A stretch of 64,000 bases of DNA. Origin: Actinomadura pelletieri DSM 43383 (GTDB taxonomy: Bacteria > Actinomycetota > Actinomycetes > Streptosporangiales > Streptosporangiaceae). Below the pieces are notes generated by a model. The model saw only the letters and a program-made list of their open reading frames with translations, made no database searches and had not been told where the DNA came from. The translations under genes were made by a program, and so were the position numbers. The stretch's first letter is position 1; each line of letters starts with the position of its first letter. Positions 24,999 through 34,409 of the stretch are shown in pieces. The stretch is taken from NCBI RefSeq assembly GCF_003634705.1, contig NZ_RBWU01000002.1:930001-994000 (forward strand), given 5' to 3'.

Positions 24999-26633
24999 TC
25001 AGTCGGCGAACGGTGCGTGCTTGTTCCAGAACTTGCAGTGGTGCGGGCCGGAGATCTCGCTGGTCATCCGGCTGGCGCCGGCGGGCAGCAGCGACATCTG
25101 CGCCTCCTTCTGGGAGGTGAACCGCGTCCAGCGTGGGGTGCCTTCGACGTTGGGGTCACCGGTGCGGGCGAAACCCGTCCACTGCGCGGTCAGTTGAGCC
25201 TGCATGGCCTTCTGGTTGGGGTCCAGCGGGGGCTGGTTGGGGAACGTGCCGTGGTACAGGTAGCTGAACTCGCCGACGTGGAACGCGCCGGTCGGCCGTG
25301 TGGCGTCGATGAACGGCAGCGGCGGCGCGTGCGTGTCGTCAAAGCGGTAGGCGTACACCGGGACGTGCTTGGACAGCCGCCGGTCGTTCAGCAGCGCCGG
25401 GCACACGGACGTGGAGTCGGCGAGGATGGTCCGGGACGTGATGTACACGGCGGGGTCCGGGTACTCCGACAGCGGGTAGCGCTTCAGTACCTTCTGCGCG
25501 ATGTTCCCGTACTGGCTCTGGATCAGGGCCTGGAACTGCTGGGGGGTGTCGGCGGGACGGATCTGCGTCTCGTCCCTCGCCACGCCGTGGATGACGGGGA
25601 CCTTGTTGAAGTCCCCGCTGTCGAACGCCTTGCCGGGCGACTTGGTCAGGGTCTTGCCGTCGACGATGGGCGCGAGCGTGCCGCTGTCGGGTCCGAGACC
25701 GTCGCCCGCCTTGTCCAGCAGCGTCTGCACCGGCACCTGGCGCAGGCACGCGGCGACGTCCGCGGCGCCACCGCAGCCGACCGCCGTGGCGAAGCGCGCA
25801 CCGGCCTGCTGCGCCTGCTGCTGGGTGGGCAGCTTGGCCGCGCAGTCCTGCGCCTGCCAGGTGGCGTGGACGCCGCGCAGCGAGTTGTACTCGCCGCTCT
25901 CGATGATGCCCTTGTGGAACAACCCGCTGGCGGTGGGGGACGCCATGTTCGCGCAGACGCTCGACCCACCGGCGGACGGCCCGAAGATGGTGACGTTGCC
26001 GGGGTCGCCGCCGAACTTGCCGATGTTGCGCTTCACCCAGCCGAGCGCGGCCTGCTGGTCCTCGATGCCGTAGTTCCCGGCGTTCGCGCCGAGGGACGCG
26101 TGCGACAGGAAGCCGATGATGCCGAGCCGGTACCGCACCTCGACCTGGATGACCTTTCCGGCGGTGGCGAGCCGGGTGCCGTTGGACGGGACCCCGAGCC
26201 GGAACCCGCCGCCGTGCAACTGCACCATCACGGGCAACGGACCGTTCCCGGCGTTCTCCGGGACGCGGACGTCCAGCTTCAGGCAGTCCTCGTTGGTGGA
26301 GCCGGGCCGGAAGTCGCCGGGCTGCGGGCAGGCGCTGCCGCTCTCGGTCGCCTGCAACGTCGAGGTCCAGCCGGGGTGCGGTGCCGGGGCCTCCCAGCGC
26401 AGGTTCCCGACGGGCGACGCGGCGTAGGGGATGCCGAGCCAGTTCTTGATGCCGTCACCGTCGAGGCCGCAGACCGGTCCGCTGTCGGTCTGCACGACGG
26501 TGCCGTCGGAGCAGTCGGGCGGGGCGGCCGCCGGTGCCGCCGTCGCCGTATGCGCGGCCGTCAGTCCGGCCGCCGCGATGATGATGGACGCCGCCACCTT
26601 CAATGTCGTTTTCAGGGTCATGCTGGGTCTCAT
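24999..26633 (-). CDS. Secreted type-B carboxylesterase (paralogue 2)
   Basis: 544 residues from ATG 26633, with GGAGGA 7 bases before it. The frame stays open far upstream only because it shadows the next gene. Signal peptide: KTTLKVAASIIIAAAGLTAA...ATAAP. The nucleophile is Ser220 in FGPSAGGSS, the acid is in GVARDETQ and the His in GAFHVGE. The oxyanion loop is LHGGGF. The Cys framework matches paralogue 1 (DGTVVQTDSGPVCG, EDCLKLDV, HHCKFW), and the mature sequences align over the full length. It lies 137 bp downstream of the amidohydrolase gene on the same strand, so it could be the last gene of that operon or have its own promoter. Confidence 0.92.
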   Translation of the reverse strand: MRPSMTLKTTLKVAASIIIAAAGLTAAHTATAAPAAAPPDCSDGTVVQTDSGPVCGLDGDGIKNWLGIPYAASPVGNLRWEAPAPHPGWTSTLQATESGSACPQPGDFRPGSTNEDCLKLDVRVPENAGNGPLPVMVQLHGGGFRLGVPSNGTRLATAGKVIQVEVRYRLGIIGFLSHASLGANAGNYGIEDQQAALGWVKRNIGKFGGDPGNVTIFGPSAGGSSVCANMASPTASGLFHKGIIESGEYNSLRGVHATWQAQDCAAKLPTQQQAQQAGARFATAVGCGGAADVAACLRQVPVQTLLDKAGDGLGPDSGTLAPIVDGKTLTKSPGKAFDSGDFNKVPVIHGVARDETQIRPADTPQQFQALIQSQYGNIAQKVLKRYPLSEYPDPAVYITSRTILADSTSVCPALLNDRRLSKHVPVYAYRFDDTHAPPLPFIDATRPTGAFHVGEFSYLYHGTFPNQPPLDPNQKAMQAQLTAQWTGFARTGDPNVEGTPRWTRFTSQKEAQMSLLPAGASRMTSEISGPHHCKFWNKHAPFAD

Positions 26634-26770
26634 TCGGGGGTCCTCCGGTCGAGGCCGTGTGAAAACCTGGCTGCCCTGATCCTCGCACCGTCGTTCGATT
26701 CGGCGCCCTATCTGACATGTCTCTGTCGCATATCGAGTTGTTCGCGTCAGGGCCCCGGAGCCCTTGCGTT

Positions 26771-28432
26771 TCAGGCGGTGTGCACGACCCGCCCGCCCAC
26801 GACGGTGAGGGTCGGTGTAAGCCGCTGCAACGCCTCGTCGTCGGCCGCGAGAAGGTCGCCGTCGAGAACGACGAGGTCGGCGAGGCTGCCCGGAGAAATG
26901 GTGCCCTTGCGGTCCTCGGCGTTCTCCAGAAATGCGCCCGCGGTGGTCCACAGTCGAATTGCCTGTTCGCGGGAAAGGCGCAGGTCGGATGGCACATCGG
27001 AGAACGGGCCCGGCGCGGCGCCCGCGAACGTGGCGATGCCGCGCAGCCAGTCGGGAGGGGTGATCGGTGCGTCGGAGCTGTCGGCGACGTGCACGCCCGC
27101 GGCGAGCAGCGCGCCCGCCGGGAACGCGCGGGCCCACCGGTCGGCGCCGATCGCCCGGGTCATGGACGCGCCGCTGTACGACTTCATCAGCGAACTGGTG
27201 ATCACGCTGATGTCGTGTTCGGCGAGCAGCGCGTAGGAGTCCTCCGACAGGAGCGTGCCGTGGATGAGGGCGTGCCGCGCGTCCGGCCACGGGTCGGCCT
27301 TGAGCGCGCGGACGATGCCGTCGGCCGCCGCGTCCGCCGCCCGGTCCCCGGTGACGTGCACCTGCACCTGGAGCCGGTTGCGGTGCGCCAGCTCGATCAT
27401 CCGCAGGAGTTCCTCGTAGCGGGCCTCGTCGTCGTCGCCCGCGGTGATGAGGTGGCCGTGGTCGCCGGACGACGGGTACGGGTCGTGCAGCCACGCCGTG
27501 CACTGGGTCGGGACGCCGTCCGCGAACAGTTTGGCGCCGCCGATCCGGAGCCAGTCGTCGCCGAGCCCCGTGGACAGCCCGGCGAAGCCGAGCGCGGTCT
27601 CCAGCCGCTCCGACGTGCTCGCGGGGGAGGGCCAGTCCCAGTGCAGCAGCGCGTTCACCCGGACCGTCATCCGGCCGTCCCGGCGCAGCGTCGTGTAGTC
27701 GCGCAGCAGCTCCGGCCACACGATCGGGTCGGTGACGCTGGTGATGCCGACCGCGTTGAGCCTGCGCATCGCCGACTCGATCGCGGCGAGCCGCTCCCGC
27801 TCGGTGTAGTCCGGGACGTACTGGGTGATGAGTCCCTTCGCGCCTTCGAGGAAGAGGCCGGTGGGCTCCCCGGACGCGTCGCGGACGATCCGTCCGCCCG
27901 CCGGGTCCGGGGTGTCGCGGGTGACGCCCGCGATCCGCAGCGCGGCCGTGTTGACCAGCACCGAATGCCGGGACGCGTGGTGCAGGACGGTGGGCCGGTC
28001 CGCGGTGACCGCGTCGATGAGGGAGCGGTGCGGGCCGGGGACGTCGGCGTCGAACTCGGGGATGTTCGCCTCCCGCCAGCCCTCCCCGATCAGCCATTCG
28101 CTGCCGCCGGGCCCGGCCGGCCCGTCGGCGAGCGCGTCGTTCAGCGCCCGCACCGAGTCGACGCCGTTGAGGTCGACGGAGAACCCGGCCAGCCCGAACA
28201 TCGCGAGGTGCAGGTGCGCGTCGTTGATGCCGGGCAGTACCGTCCGCCCGGCGAGGTCGACCACCTCGGTGGACGGGCCCGCCAGCGCCCGGATCCGCTC
28301 GTCGTCGCCGACCGCCGTGATCCGGTCACCGTTGATCGCGACCGCGCTCGCGACCGTGAACCCGGCGTCGACGGTGACGACCGAACCGCCCGTCAGCACC
28401 ATGTCCGGGTGTCCAGCGGTGTGTTCAGCCAT
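26771..28432 (-). CDS. YtcJ-like metal-dependent amidohydrolase
   Basis: 553 residues of the amidohydrolase superfamily. Metal-site motifs are GINDAHLHLAMFG (HxH, first site), QVQVHVTGDRAAD, ARHALIHGTLL and VADSSDAPITPP. The N-terminal beta-sandwich (DMVLTGGSVVTVDAGF) and C-terminal GTISPGSLADLVVLDGDLL frame the barrel. YtcJ-type members hydrolyse amides or imides, and specificity is hard to predict. The ATG at 28432 lies one base beyond the stop of the kinase/phospho-lyase fusion gene, so they are translationally coupled. It may release the amine substrate from an N-acylated precursor; that is inference. Confidence 0.88.
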   Translation of the reverse strand: MAEHTAGHPDMVLTGGSVVTVDAGFTVASAVAINGDRITAVGDDERIRALAGPSTEVVDLAGRTVLPGINDAHLHLAMFGLAGFSVDLNGVDSVRALNDALADGPAGPGGSEWLIGEGWREANIPEFDADVPGPHRSLIDAVTADRPTVLHHASRHSVLVNTAALRIAGVTRDTPDPAGGRIVRDASGEPTGLFLEGAKGLITQYVPDYTERERLAAIESAMRRLNAVGITSVTDPIVWPELLRDYTTLRRDGRMTVRVNALLHWDWPSPASTSERLETALGFAGLSTGLGDDWLRIGGAKLFADGVPTQCTAWLHDPYPSSGDHGHLITAGDDDEARYEELLRMIELAHRNRLQVQVHVTGDRAADAAADGIVRALKADPWPDARHALIHGTLLSEDSYALLAEHDISVITSSLMKSYSGASMTRAIGADRWARAFPAGALLAAGVHVADSSDAPITPPDWLRGIATFAGAAPGPFSDVPSDLRLSREQAIRLWTTAGAFLENAEDRKGTISPGSLADLVVLDGDLLAADDEALQRLTPTLTVVGGRVVHTA

Positions 28433-28433
28433 G

Positions 28434-31400
28434 TCACCAGCCCGTCGTGAGGATGTCGTCGAGTGTGTCGGTGAAGTCGTCGGCGTCCGCCCGCGTGAAC
28501 GTGAGCGGCGGCTTGAGCTTGAGGATGTTCCAGTACGGGCCCGTCGGATACACCAGGACGCCCTGGTCCTTGAGCCGCTCGCAGATGATCAGCGTCTCGT
28601 CGGAGGCGGGCTCCTTGGTGTCGCGGTCCAGGACGAACTCGACGCCGCTGTAGAAGCCCTGGCCGCGGACGTCGCCGACCAGTTCGTGCCGTTCGCCGAG
28701 CCCGGCCAGCCGGTCCCGCAAGTACTGGCCGACGACCAGCGCGTTGTGCTGGAGGCCCTCGTCGTCGACGATGTTCAGCAGTTCGAGGCCGACCGCGCAG
28801 GCGACGGGGTTGCCGCCGTAGGTGGAGAAGAACCGCCCGGTCGGGTCGAACGCCCGCGAGATCTCCCGGGTGGTGACGAGCGCCGCGATCGGGAACCCGT
28901 TACCCATGGCCTTGCCCATCGTCACGAAGTCGGGGACGACGTCCGGGCCCTGCGTCTGGAAGCCCCAGAACGCCTCGCCGAGCCGTCCGAACCCGACCTG
29001 GACCTCGTCGGCGATCGTCAGCACGCCGCGCTCGGCCGCCGCCGCGAAGATCGGCGCGAGATAGCCGGGCGGCAGCACCACCTGCCCGCCGCCCGCCAGC
29101 AGCGCCTCGAACAGGTACGCCGCGGGTGGCCGACCCGCTGCGGCCAGCCGGTCGAACTCGTCGATCACGTGCCGGGCGTACTTGGCGCCCGCGTCCGGGT
29201 CGTCGTACCCGTACGCGCCGCGGTACCGGTCGGGGACCGGGGTCGGGTGCGTGGTGTCCGGCTTGCCGTAGTGCTTGTACCGGGACGGGCTCACGTCGGA
29301 CACCACCGAGGTGTAGCCGTGATAGGCGTCGTCGATGATGACCACGTCGTCGCGCTTGGTCAGGTACCGGGACATGCGGAGCGCCAGGTCGTTGGCCTCG
29401 CTGCCGGAGTTGACGAAGTAGACGACGTCCAGGCCGTCCGGGAGCGTGGCGGTGAGCCGCTCGGCGTACTCGGTCAGCGAGTCGTACACGAACCTGGTGT
29501 TGGTGTTCAGCCTGCCGAGCTGCCGCGCCGCGACGTCGACGAGCCGTGGATGGCTGTGCCCGACCAGGGTCACGTTGTTCAGCGCGTCCAGGTACGAGCG
29601 GCCCTGCTCGTCGTAGAACCGGGTGTCGCGGGCGCGGGCCATCGCGATCGGCTGCTCGAAGTACATCGGATGGCTGTCGGGCAGGTGGGCGCGGCGGCCC
29701 TGGAGCGACCTGCCGATCACGGGCGTCCACGCGGTGACCGCGTTCTGGGCGCCGAGCAGCGGCGTCGGGTCCGGAAGCAGCCCCTGCCACAGGGCCTGTT
29801 CGGAGTCGGTGGCGGCGGCGGGCACGGCCGTCCAGCCGTCGAGCGACGTGACCGCCACCTGGACGCGGACATGCGGCGGCAGGCCCCCACTCGGGGCGAT
29901 CCGGCCGATGGTCGCTCCCGCCGCGACCTTCTCGCCTTCGGCGGGGGCGCCGCTCAGGCCGGTGTAGAGGGTGCGGAACCGGACGCCCTCGGCGGGCTCG
30001 TGCAGCAAGGCGAGGTCGACGCCGGCGATGTTCGCCGCCTCGACCAGGCCGGGCAGCGGTGCGCGGACGGGCGTTCCCGCCCCCGCGAACAGGTCGAGCC
30101 CGAGGTGGACGTTGTCCGGCTCGTCCGCGCTGGCGGCCCCGCGGCGGCGGCGCGGCTCCAGGAACCGGGGCTCGCCGTAGCGTCCCACCGCGACGCCGGG
30201 ACGGCGGCCGATGACGGCGGCTGTCGCGGCCGCGCGCAGCGCGCCGGGTTCGCGGGGATCGACGTCGTCGAAGATCTCGGACGACGCGCCGAGATCGACC
30301 GGGGCGAGCGGCCCGTCCACCGGCGGCACCGCGGACGCGGTGTTGGCCGCCAGCCAGGCCGTGACCGCAGGGGCGGCCGGATGCGCGGGCAGCCCGCACG
30401 CGTGCCGGACGGCGGCGCGTCCCACCTCGGCCGGGATCGGCGCCAGCGCGCGCACCAGGTCGGCGGCGGCCGCCGACCGGTGCCGGGGATCGCCGTGCCG
30501 CCGCTCCGCGTCGAGCCGCGCGGCGGTGACCGCGACCGTCGCGGCCCGCACGGCGACCAGCGGGAAAAGCAGGTCGAGTTCCGCCTCCGTCAGCGGGTGG
30601 GCCGCGTGGTAGGCGGCGGCCAGCGTCGCCGCGACGGTCAGCGGGCGGGCGGCCCCGCGCATCACGCTGGACGCCAGCACCGCCAGGTCGGCGATCCGCG
30701 CGGTCGGCAGCGCGTCACCGAAGTCGATCACACCGGAGACGCGGCGCCGCCCGCCCTCCCGGTGGACCAGGACGTTGAAGGCGTTGAGGTCGTGATGGAC
30801 GACCGCCGTCGGCAGTTCGGGCAGCCGCTCGGCCAGCAGCGGCGCGTACCGGTCCCGGATCGTGGTGGCCGCGTCGCGCAGCGCCGGGTCGGTGACGTAC
30901 CCGAGCGACGCCTCCAGCACGGTGCCCGCGTGCGGGAACTCCCAGTAGTGCGGGGCCGGGGGAGCGGGATGGGAGAACGTCGCCGTGGCCGCGGCCAGCC
31001 GTCCGGCCGCCGCGCCGACGTCCGCCAGCAGCTCCGCCGACCGGCTGCCCACCTCGGCGAGCGGGGCACCCGGAACCCAGGTGAGCAGCCGGACGGGGAG
31101 TTCGCGTTCCCCGTCCCGCACGGACGTGACGGGCGAGCCCGACACGTCGGCGACGGCGCGGGGCACGACCAGACCCGGGTCCCGTTCGGCGAGATGCGCG
31201 AGCAGCGCCGTCTGGAACTCGATCGCCGGGAGATCGGCGGGGTCGCTGACCTTGAGGACGTACTCGGTGCCGGATCCGTCCACGACATGCGTGTTCTGGT
31301 CCGTCTCGCCCGCGAGCCGCCTCAGGGACACGGCCTCCAGCCCGTAGCGGTCGCGCAGCACGTCCCGTAGCCGCTCGTCGGAGAGCTCCGGAACACCGGC

Positions 31401-31454
31401 GGTGATGCGTTCGAAGCGTTCGTCGACGCCCTTGCGCTCGGTCTGGACTGCCAT
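28434..31454 (-). CDS. Three-domain fusion: APH-type kinase, M23-like domain, class III PLP phospho-lyase/aminotransferase
   Basis: 1006 residues. Residues about 20-330 are an aminoglycoside-phosphotransferase/homoserine-kinase fold with intact catalytic loop VVHHDLNAFNVLV and metal motif VIDFGDAL. Residues about 425-545 resemble a lysostaphin/M23 domain (HLGLDLFAGAGTPVRAPLPG), but the second motif reads PPHVRVQV, not HxH, so metal binding is doubtful. Residues about 575-1006 are a class III aminotransferase fold with SGSEANDLALRM, IADEVQVGFGRLG and the PLP lysine in VTMGKAMGNG. The human homologues of the end domains are hydroxylysine kinase and phosphohydroxylysine or phosphoethanolamine phospho-lyase. 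The fusion would phosphorylate an amino-alcohol, then eliminate phosphate and ammonia. It lies between the importer ATPase gene and the amidohydrolase gene. Confidence 0.88.
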   Translation of the reverse strand: MAVQTERKGVDERFERITAGVPELSDERLRDVLRDRYGLEAVSLRRLAGETDQNTHVVDGSGTEYVLKVSDPADLPAIEFQTALLAHLAERDPGLVVPRAVADVSGSPVTSVRDGERELPVRLLTWVPGAPLAEVGSRSAELLADVGAAAGRLAAATATFSHPAPPAPHYWEFPHAGTVLEASLGYVTDPALRDAATTIRDRYAPLLAERLPELPTAVVHHDLNAFNVLVHREGGRRRVSGVIDFGDALPTARIADLAVLASSVMRGAARPLTVAATLAAAYHAAHPLTEAELDLLFPLVAVRAATVAVTAARLDAERRHGDPRHRSAAAADLVRALAPIPAEVGRAAVRHACGLPAHPAAPAVTAWLAANTASAVPPVDGPLAPVDLGASSEIFDDVDPREPGALRAAATAAVIGRRPGVAVGRYGEPRFLEPRRRRGAASADEPDNVHLGLDLFAGAGTPVRAPLPGLVEAANIAGVDLALLHEPAEGVRFRTLYTGLSGAPAEGEKVAAGATIGRIAPSGGLPPHVRVQVAVTSLDGWTAVPAAATDSEQALWQGLLPDPTPLLGAQNAVTAWTPVIGRSLQGRRAHLPDSHPMYFEQPIAMARARDTRFYDEQGRSYLDALNNVTLVGHSHPRLVDVAARQLGRLNTNTRFVYDSLTEYAERLTATLPDGLDVVYFVNSGSEANDLALRMSRYLTKRDDVVIIDDAYHGYTSVVSDVSPSRYKHYGKPDTTHPTPVPDRYRGAYGYDDPDAGAKYARHVIDEFDRLAAAGRPPAAYLFEALLAGGGQVVLPPGYLAPIFAAAAERGVLTIADEVQVGFGRLGEAFWGFQTQGPDVVPDFVTMGKAMGNGFPIAALVTTREISRAFDPTGRFFSTYGGNPVACAVGLELLNIVDDEGLQHNALVVGQYLRDRLAGLGERHELVGDVRGQGFYSGVEFVLDRDTKEPASDETLIICERLKDQGVLVYPTGPYWNILKLKPPLTFTRADADDFTDTLDDILTTGW

Positions 31455-31492
31455 GGGTGAGAGAACCCCCTTGTCGGCGGTGCGGGTACGGG

Positions 31493-32659
31493 TCAGGTGG
31501 TGGCGGCGTCGAGGGTCTCGGCGGGCCGCTCGGCGGTCGGCTCGTCGTCCGGATCGGCCACCACCGACTGGTGCTCCGGATCCCAGCTCACCGTGACCTC
31601 CTCGCCGGGCACCGCCGGGAGGTCACGGCCCGCGACGCGCATGGCCGAACCGGTCGTGCCGTCCGCGAACCGCAGCCCCACCTGGTGGTGGTTCCCGACG
31701 TAGACGATCTCGGTGACGGTGGCGCGGACCTGGTTGTGACCGGACGGCACGGACCCGGCGTCGGAATGCAGGTCGAGCCGTTCGGGACGGACGACCGCGA
31801 CGCCGCCGCTGCCGTCGAGCCCGGCGTCCAGCCGCGGCGCCCGGGGCGTGAAGCCGCCGCACCGCAGGACGCCCGCGGAGGCGTCCACGGTCCCGCGGAA
31901 GCAGGTGGACTCGCCGAGGAACTGCGCGACGAACAGCGTCTCCGGCCGCTCGTACAGGTCGGACGGCGTGCCGACCTGCTCGATCCGGCCCTCGTTGAAC
32001 ACCGCGATGCGGTCGGACAGGGTGAGCGCCTCATGCTGGTCGTGGGTGACGAAGATGAACGTCATGCCCAGTTCCCGGTGCATGCGGGCGATCTCGCGTT
32101 GCAGTTCGTCGCGGAGCTTGCGGTCGAGGGCGCCGAGCGGCTCGTCCATCAGCAGCGCCCGCGGCCGGTACACCACCGCGCGGGCGAGCGCGACGCGCTG
32201 CTGCTGCCCGCCCGACAGCTGGCTCGGCAGCCGGTCCGCGTACTCCTCCAGATGGACCAGCCGCAACGCCTCGTCGACCTTGGCGGCGATCTCCGCCTTC
32301 GGCATCCGCCGCTGCTGGAGCGGGAACGCGATGTTCTTGGTCACGCTCATGTGCGGGAACAGGGCGTACTGCTGGAACACGACGCCGAGGTTCCGCCTGT
32401 GCGGCTTCTGCCGGGAGACGTCCTTCCCGTCGATCTCGATCTTTCCGGCGGACACCGAGACGAACCCGGCGAGCATGGAGAGCATCGTCGTCTTGCCCGA
32501 GCCCGACGGGCCCAGCAAGGTGATGAACTCACCCGGCGCGATGTCCAACGAGACGTCGTCCACGGCCGGACGGGACGTCCCCGCGTAGACCTTCGAGACG
32601 CCCGCGATCCGGATGCCGTGGCTGTTGCCGTGGCTGTTGCTGTGGTCGGCTTGGCTCAT
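31493..32659 (-). CDS. potA: Polyamine-type ABC transporter ATP-binding protein
   Basis: 388 residues from the ATG at 32659, which overlaps the stop of the permease gene. Walker A is GPSGSGKTT, the Q-loop VVFQQYALFPH, the signature LSGGQQQRVALARA, Walker B LLMDEPLGALD and the switch VTHDQHEA. The C-terminal 130 residues are the TOBE regulatory domain (GVAVVRPERLDLH...). It is closest in style to PotA/spermidine-putrescine importers. The N-terminal HSNSHGNSHG stretch is unusual and His-rich. It drives uptake through the two permeases encoded just upstream in the operon. The pot name denotes family, not proven substrate. Confidence 0.88.
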   Translation of the reverse strand: MSQADHSNSHGNSHGIRIAGVSKVYAGTSRPAVDDVSLDIAPGEFITLLGPSGSGKTTMLSMLAGFVSVSAGKIEIDGKDVSRQKPHRRNLGVVFQQYALFPHMSVTKNIAFPLQQRRMPKAEIAAKVDEALRLVHLEEYADRLPSQLSGGQQQRVALARAVVYRPRALLMDEPLGALDRKLRDELQREIARMHRELGMTFIFVTHDQHEALTLSDRIAVFNEGRIEQVGTPSDLYERPETLFVAQFLGESTCFRGTVDASAGVLRCGGFTPRAPRLDAGLDGSGGVAVVRPERLDLHSDAGSVPSGHNQVRATVTEIVYVGNHHQVGLRFADGTTGSAMRVAGRDLPAVPGEEVTVSWDPEHQSVVADPDDEPTAERPAETLDAATT

Positions 32660-33522
32660 CGTGTGCTCCGCTTGCGGCGAACGAACTGCGGGATCAACAG
32701 GACGAAGCTGGTCGCCACCACCATGAGACTGGACGCCGCGGCGATGGTGGGGTCGATCTCCAGCGTGATGGAGTTGTACATCTTGACCGGCAGCGTCGTG
32801 ATGTCGGGCGACTGGAGGAACAGCGCGATCACGACCTCGTCCAGCGAGTAGACGAACGCGAACGCGAACCCCGACATCACGCCCGGCGCGATCAGCGGCA
32901 CGGTGATCCGGAGGAAGGTCGTGATGGGGGTGGCGCCGAGCGTCGCGGCGGCGGTGTCCAGGGTCCGGTCGTAGCCGGACAGGCTGGTCAGCATGACCGT
33001 CACCACGAACGGCAACGCCATGACGGTGTGCCCGATCACGAACCCGATCGCGGTGCCGGTGAGGTGCCAGCGCAGGAAGACGCCGTAGATCGAGACGGCG
33101 ACGACGATGCTCGGCACGATCAGCGGGGCCATCACCAGCGAGCGGATCGCGCCCCGGCCAGGGAACCCCGCCCGGTTCAGGCCGAACGCCGCCGCGCCGC
33201 CGAGGACGGTCGCGGTCACCGCCACGAGCAGCGCGAGCTGCACCGAGGTCAGCAGCGCCCGCATCCACGCCTCGGAGGTGAAGAACGACTCGTACCAGCG
33301 CAGCGACCAGTCCTTCGGCGGGAACGCGAAGGTGGTCCCGCCGGAGAAGCTCATCGGGATCACCACCGCGGTGGGCGCGATCAGCACCAGGCTGGTCAGC
33401 GCGACCACGGCCTTCAGACCCCAGCCGAGACCGTCGTCCTTCCCGGCCCGCAGGGCGACGGGCTCCACGGCGGGCTCGGCGGGCACGGCGTCCGGCTCCG
33501 TGGCGGGTGCCTCCTTACTCAT
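32656..33522 (-). CDS. potC: Polyamine-type ABC transporter permease (PotC-like)
   Basis: 288-residue integral membrane protein with about six hydrophobic segments (for example LKAVVALTSLVLIAPTAVVI and IVPSIVVAVSIYGVFL). The EAA-type cytoplasmic loop reads DTAAATLGATPITTFLRITV. Its start lies 8 bp inside the preceding permease gene, and its stop overlaps the ATPase start, so all four transporter genes are translated as a unit. The substrate class is inferred from the family: polyamines, amino acids or opine-like cations. Confidence 0.87.
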   Translation of the reverse strand: MSKEAPATEPDAVPAEPAVEPVALRAGKDDGLGWGLKAVVALTSLVLIAPTAVVIPMSFSGGTTFAFPPKDWSLRWYESFFTSEAWMRALLTSVQLALLVAVTATVLGGAAAFGLNRAGFPGRGAIRSLVMAPLIVPSIVVAVSIYGVFLRWHLTGTAIGFVIGHTVMALPFVVTVMLTSLSGYDRTLDTAAATLGATPITTFLRITVPLIAPGVMSGFAFAFVYSLDEVVIALFLQSPDITTLPVKMYNSITLEIDPTIAAASSLMVVATSFVLLIPQFVRRKRSTR

Positions 33523-34402
33523 GGGTCACCGCCTTCTCGGTGGTGGACGAAAGGTTCACGAACCTCGAAACCACGAACAGCGCCAGCAGCGTCACCACGA
33601 GCAGCACCGACCCGAGCGCTCCCGCGCCGCCGAAGTCCAGCAGGTCGTTCACCCGGGTGGCGATCAGCTGCGGGATCAGGGACTGCTGCGGCGAACCGAG
33701 CAGCGCCGGGGTGACGTAGAACCCGAGCGTCAGGATGAACACGAGGGTGAACCCCGACAGCACCGCCGGCAGCGACAGCGGCAGGTACACCTGGACGAAC
33801 GCCCGCCACCGCGGCGCCCCGAGGCTGCCGGCCGCGTTCAGCAGGCGCTTGTCGATGCCCTCCATCCCGCTGTACAGCGGCAGGACCATGAACGGCAGCA
33901 TGACCTGCACCATCGCGACCGTCACCCCGGCGACCGAACCCAGCAGGACCACGCCGTCGATGCCGATGAGGGAGAACGCGTCGTCGATGAGGCCGTCGCG
34001 CTGCTCCAGCATGTACCAGGCGAAGTTGCGGGCCATCATGGACGTCCAGAACGGCAGCAGGACCACCACCGTCATCAGGTTCCGGGTGCGCGGGCTCACC
34101 CTCGTCATCGCGTAGGCGTAGGGGTAGGCCAGCACCAGCGTGCAGGCGGCCACGATCAGCCCCGTGACGAGCGTGCGTACCAGGATCTTGACCGAGACGC
34201 CGTCCTTCAGCAGCTCGGTGTAGTTCTCCAGCCCGGTGGACGGCTCGGTGAGGCTACGCCAGATGATGTTGCCGAGCGGGTAGGCGAAGAACACCAGGAG
34301 GAAGGCGGTGGCCGGCAGGATGAACCAGCCGACCAGCCGCCTCCGCGACCTGGGCGCTCGGGCCGTGCTCACCGGCGACGCGGAAACGGTCGATGCGCTC
34401 AT
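33515..34402 (-). CDS. potB: Polyamine-type ABC transporter permease (PotB-like)
   Basis: 295 residues with an N-terminal helix (LVGWFILPATAFLLVFFAYP) and five further segments. The EAA loop is NAAGSLGAPRWRAFVQVYLP. It forms the heterodimeric channel with the next permease. Seven bases separate its ATG from the stop of the binding-protein gene, and it overlaps the downstream permease gene by 8 bp. Confidence 0.87.
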   Translation of the reverse strand: MSASTVSASPVSTARAPRSRRRLVGWFILPATAFLLVFFAYPLGNIIWRSLTEPSTGLENYTELLKDGVSVKILVRTLVTGLIVAACTLVLAYPYAYAMTRVSPRTRNLMTVVVLLPFWTSMMARNFAWYMLEQRDGLIDDAFSLIGIDGVVLLGSVAGVTVAMVQVMLPFMVLPLYSGMEGIDKRLLNAAGSLGAPRWRAFVQVYLPLSLPAVLSGFTLVFILTLGFYVTPALLGSPQQSLIPQLIATRVNDLLDFGGAGALGSVLLVVTLLALFVVSRFVNLSSTTEKAVTHE

Positions 34403-34409
34403 CGTCCTC

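Noticed and set aside
24999..28097. Esterase 2 as a 1032-residue fusion
   Set aside because: The upstream half is the wrong-frame shadow of the amidohydrolase. A ribosome site and signal peptide place the start at 26633.
27825..31370. 1181-residue forward frame opposite the fusion and amidohydrolase genes
   Set aside because: Low-complexity composition and complete overlap with two well-supported minus-strand enzymes.
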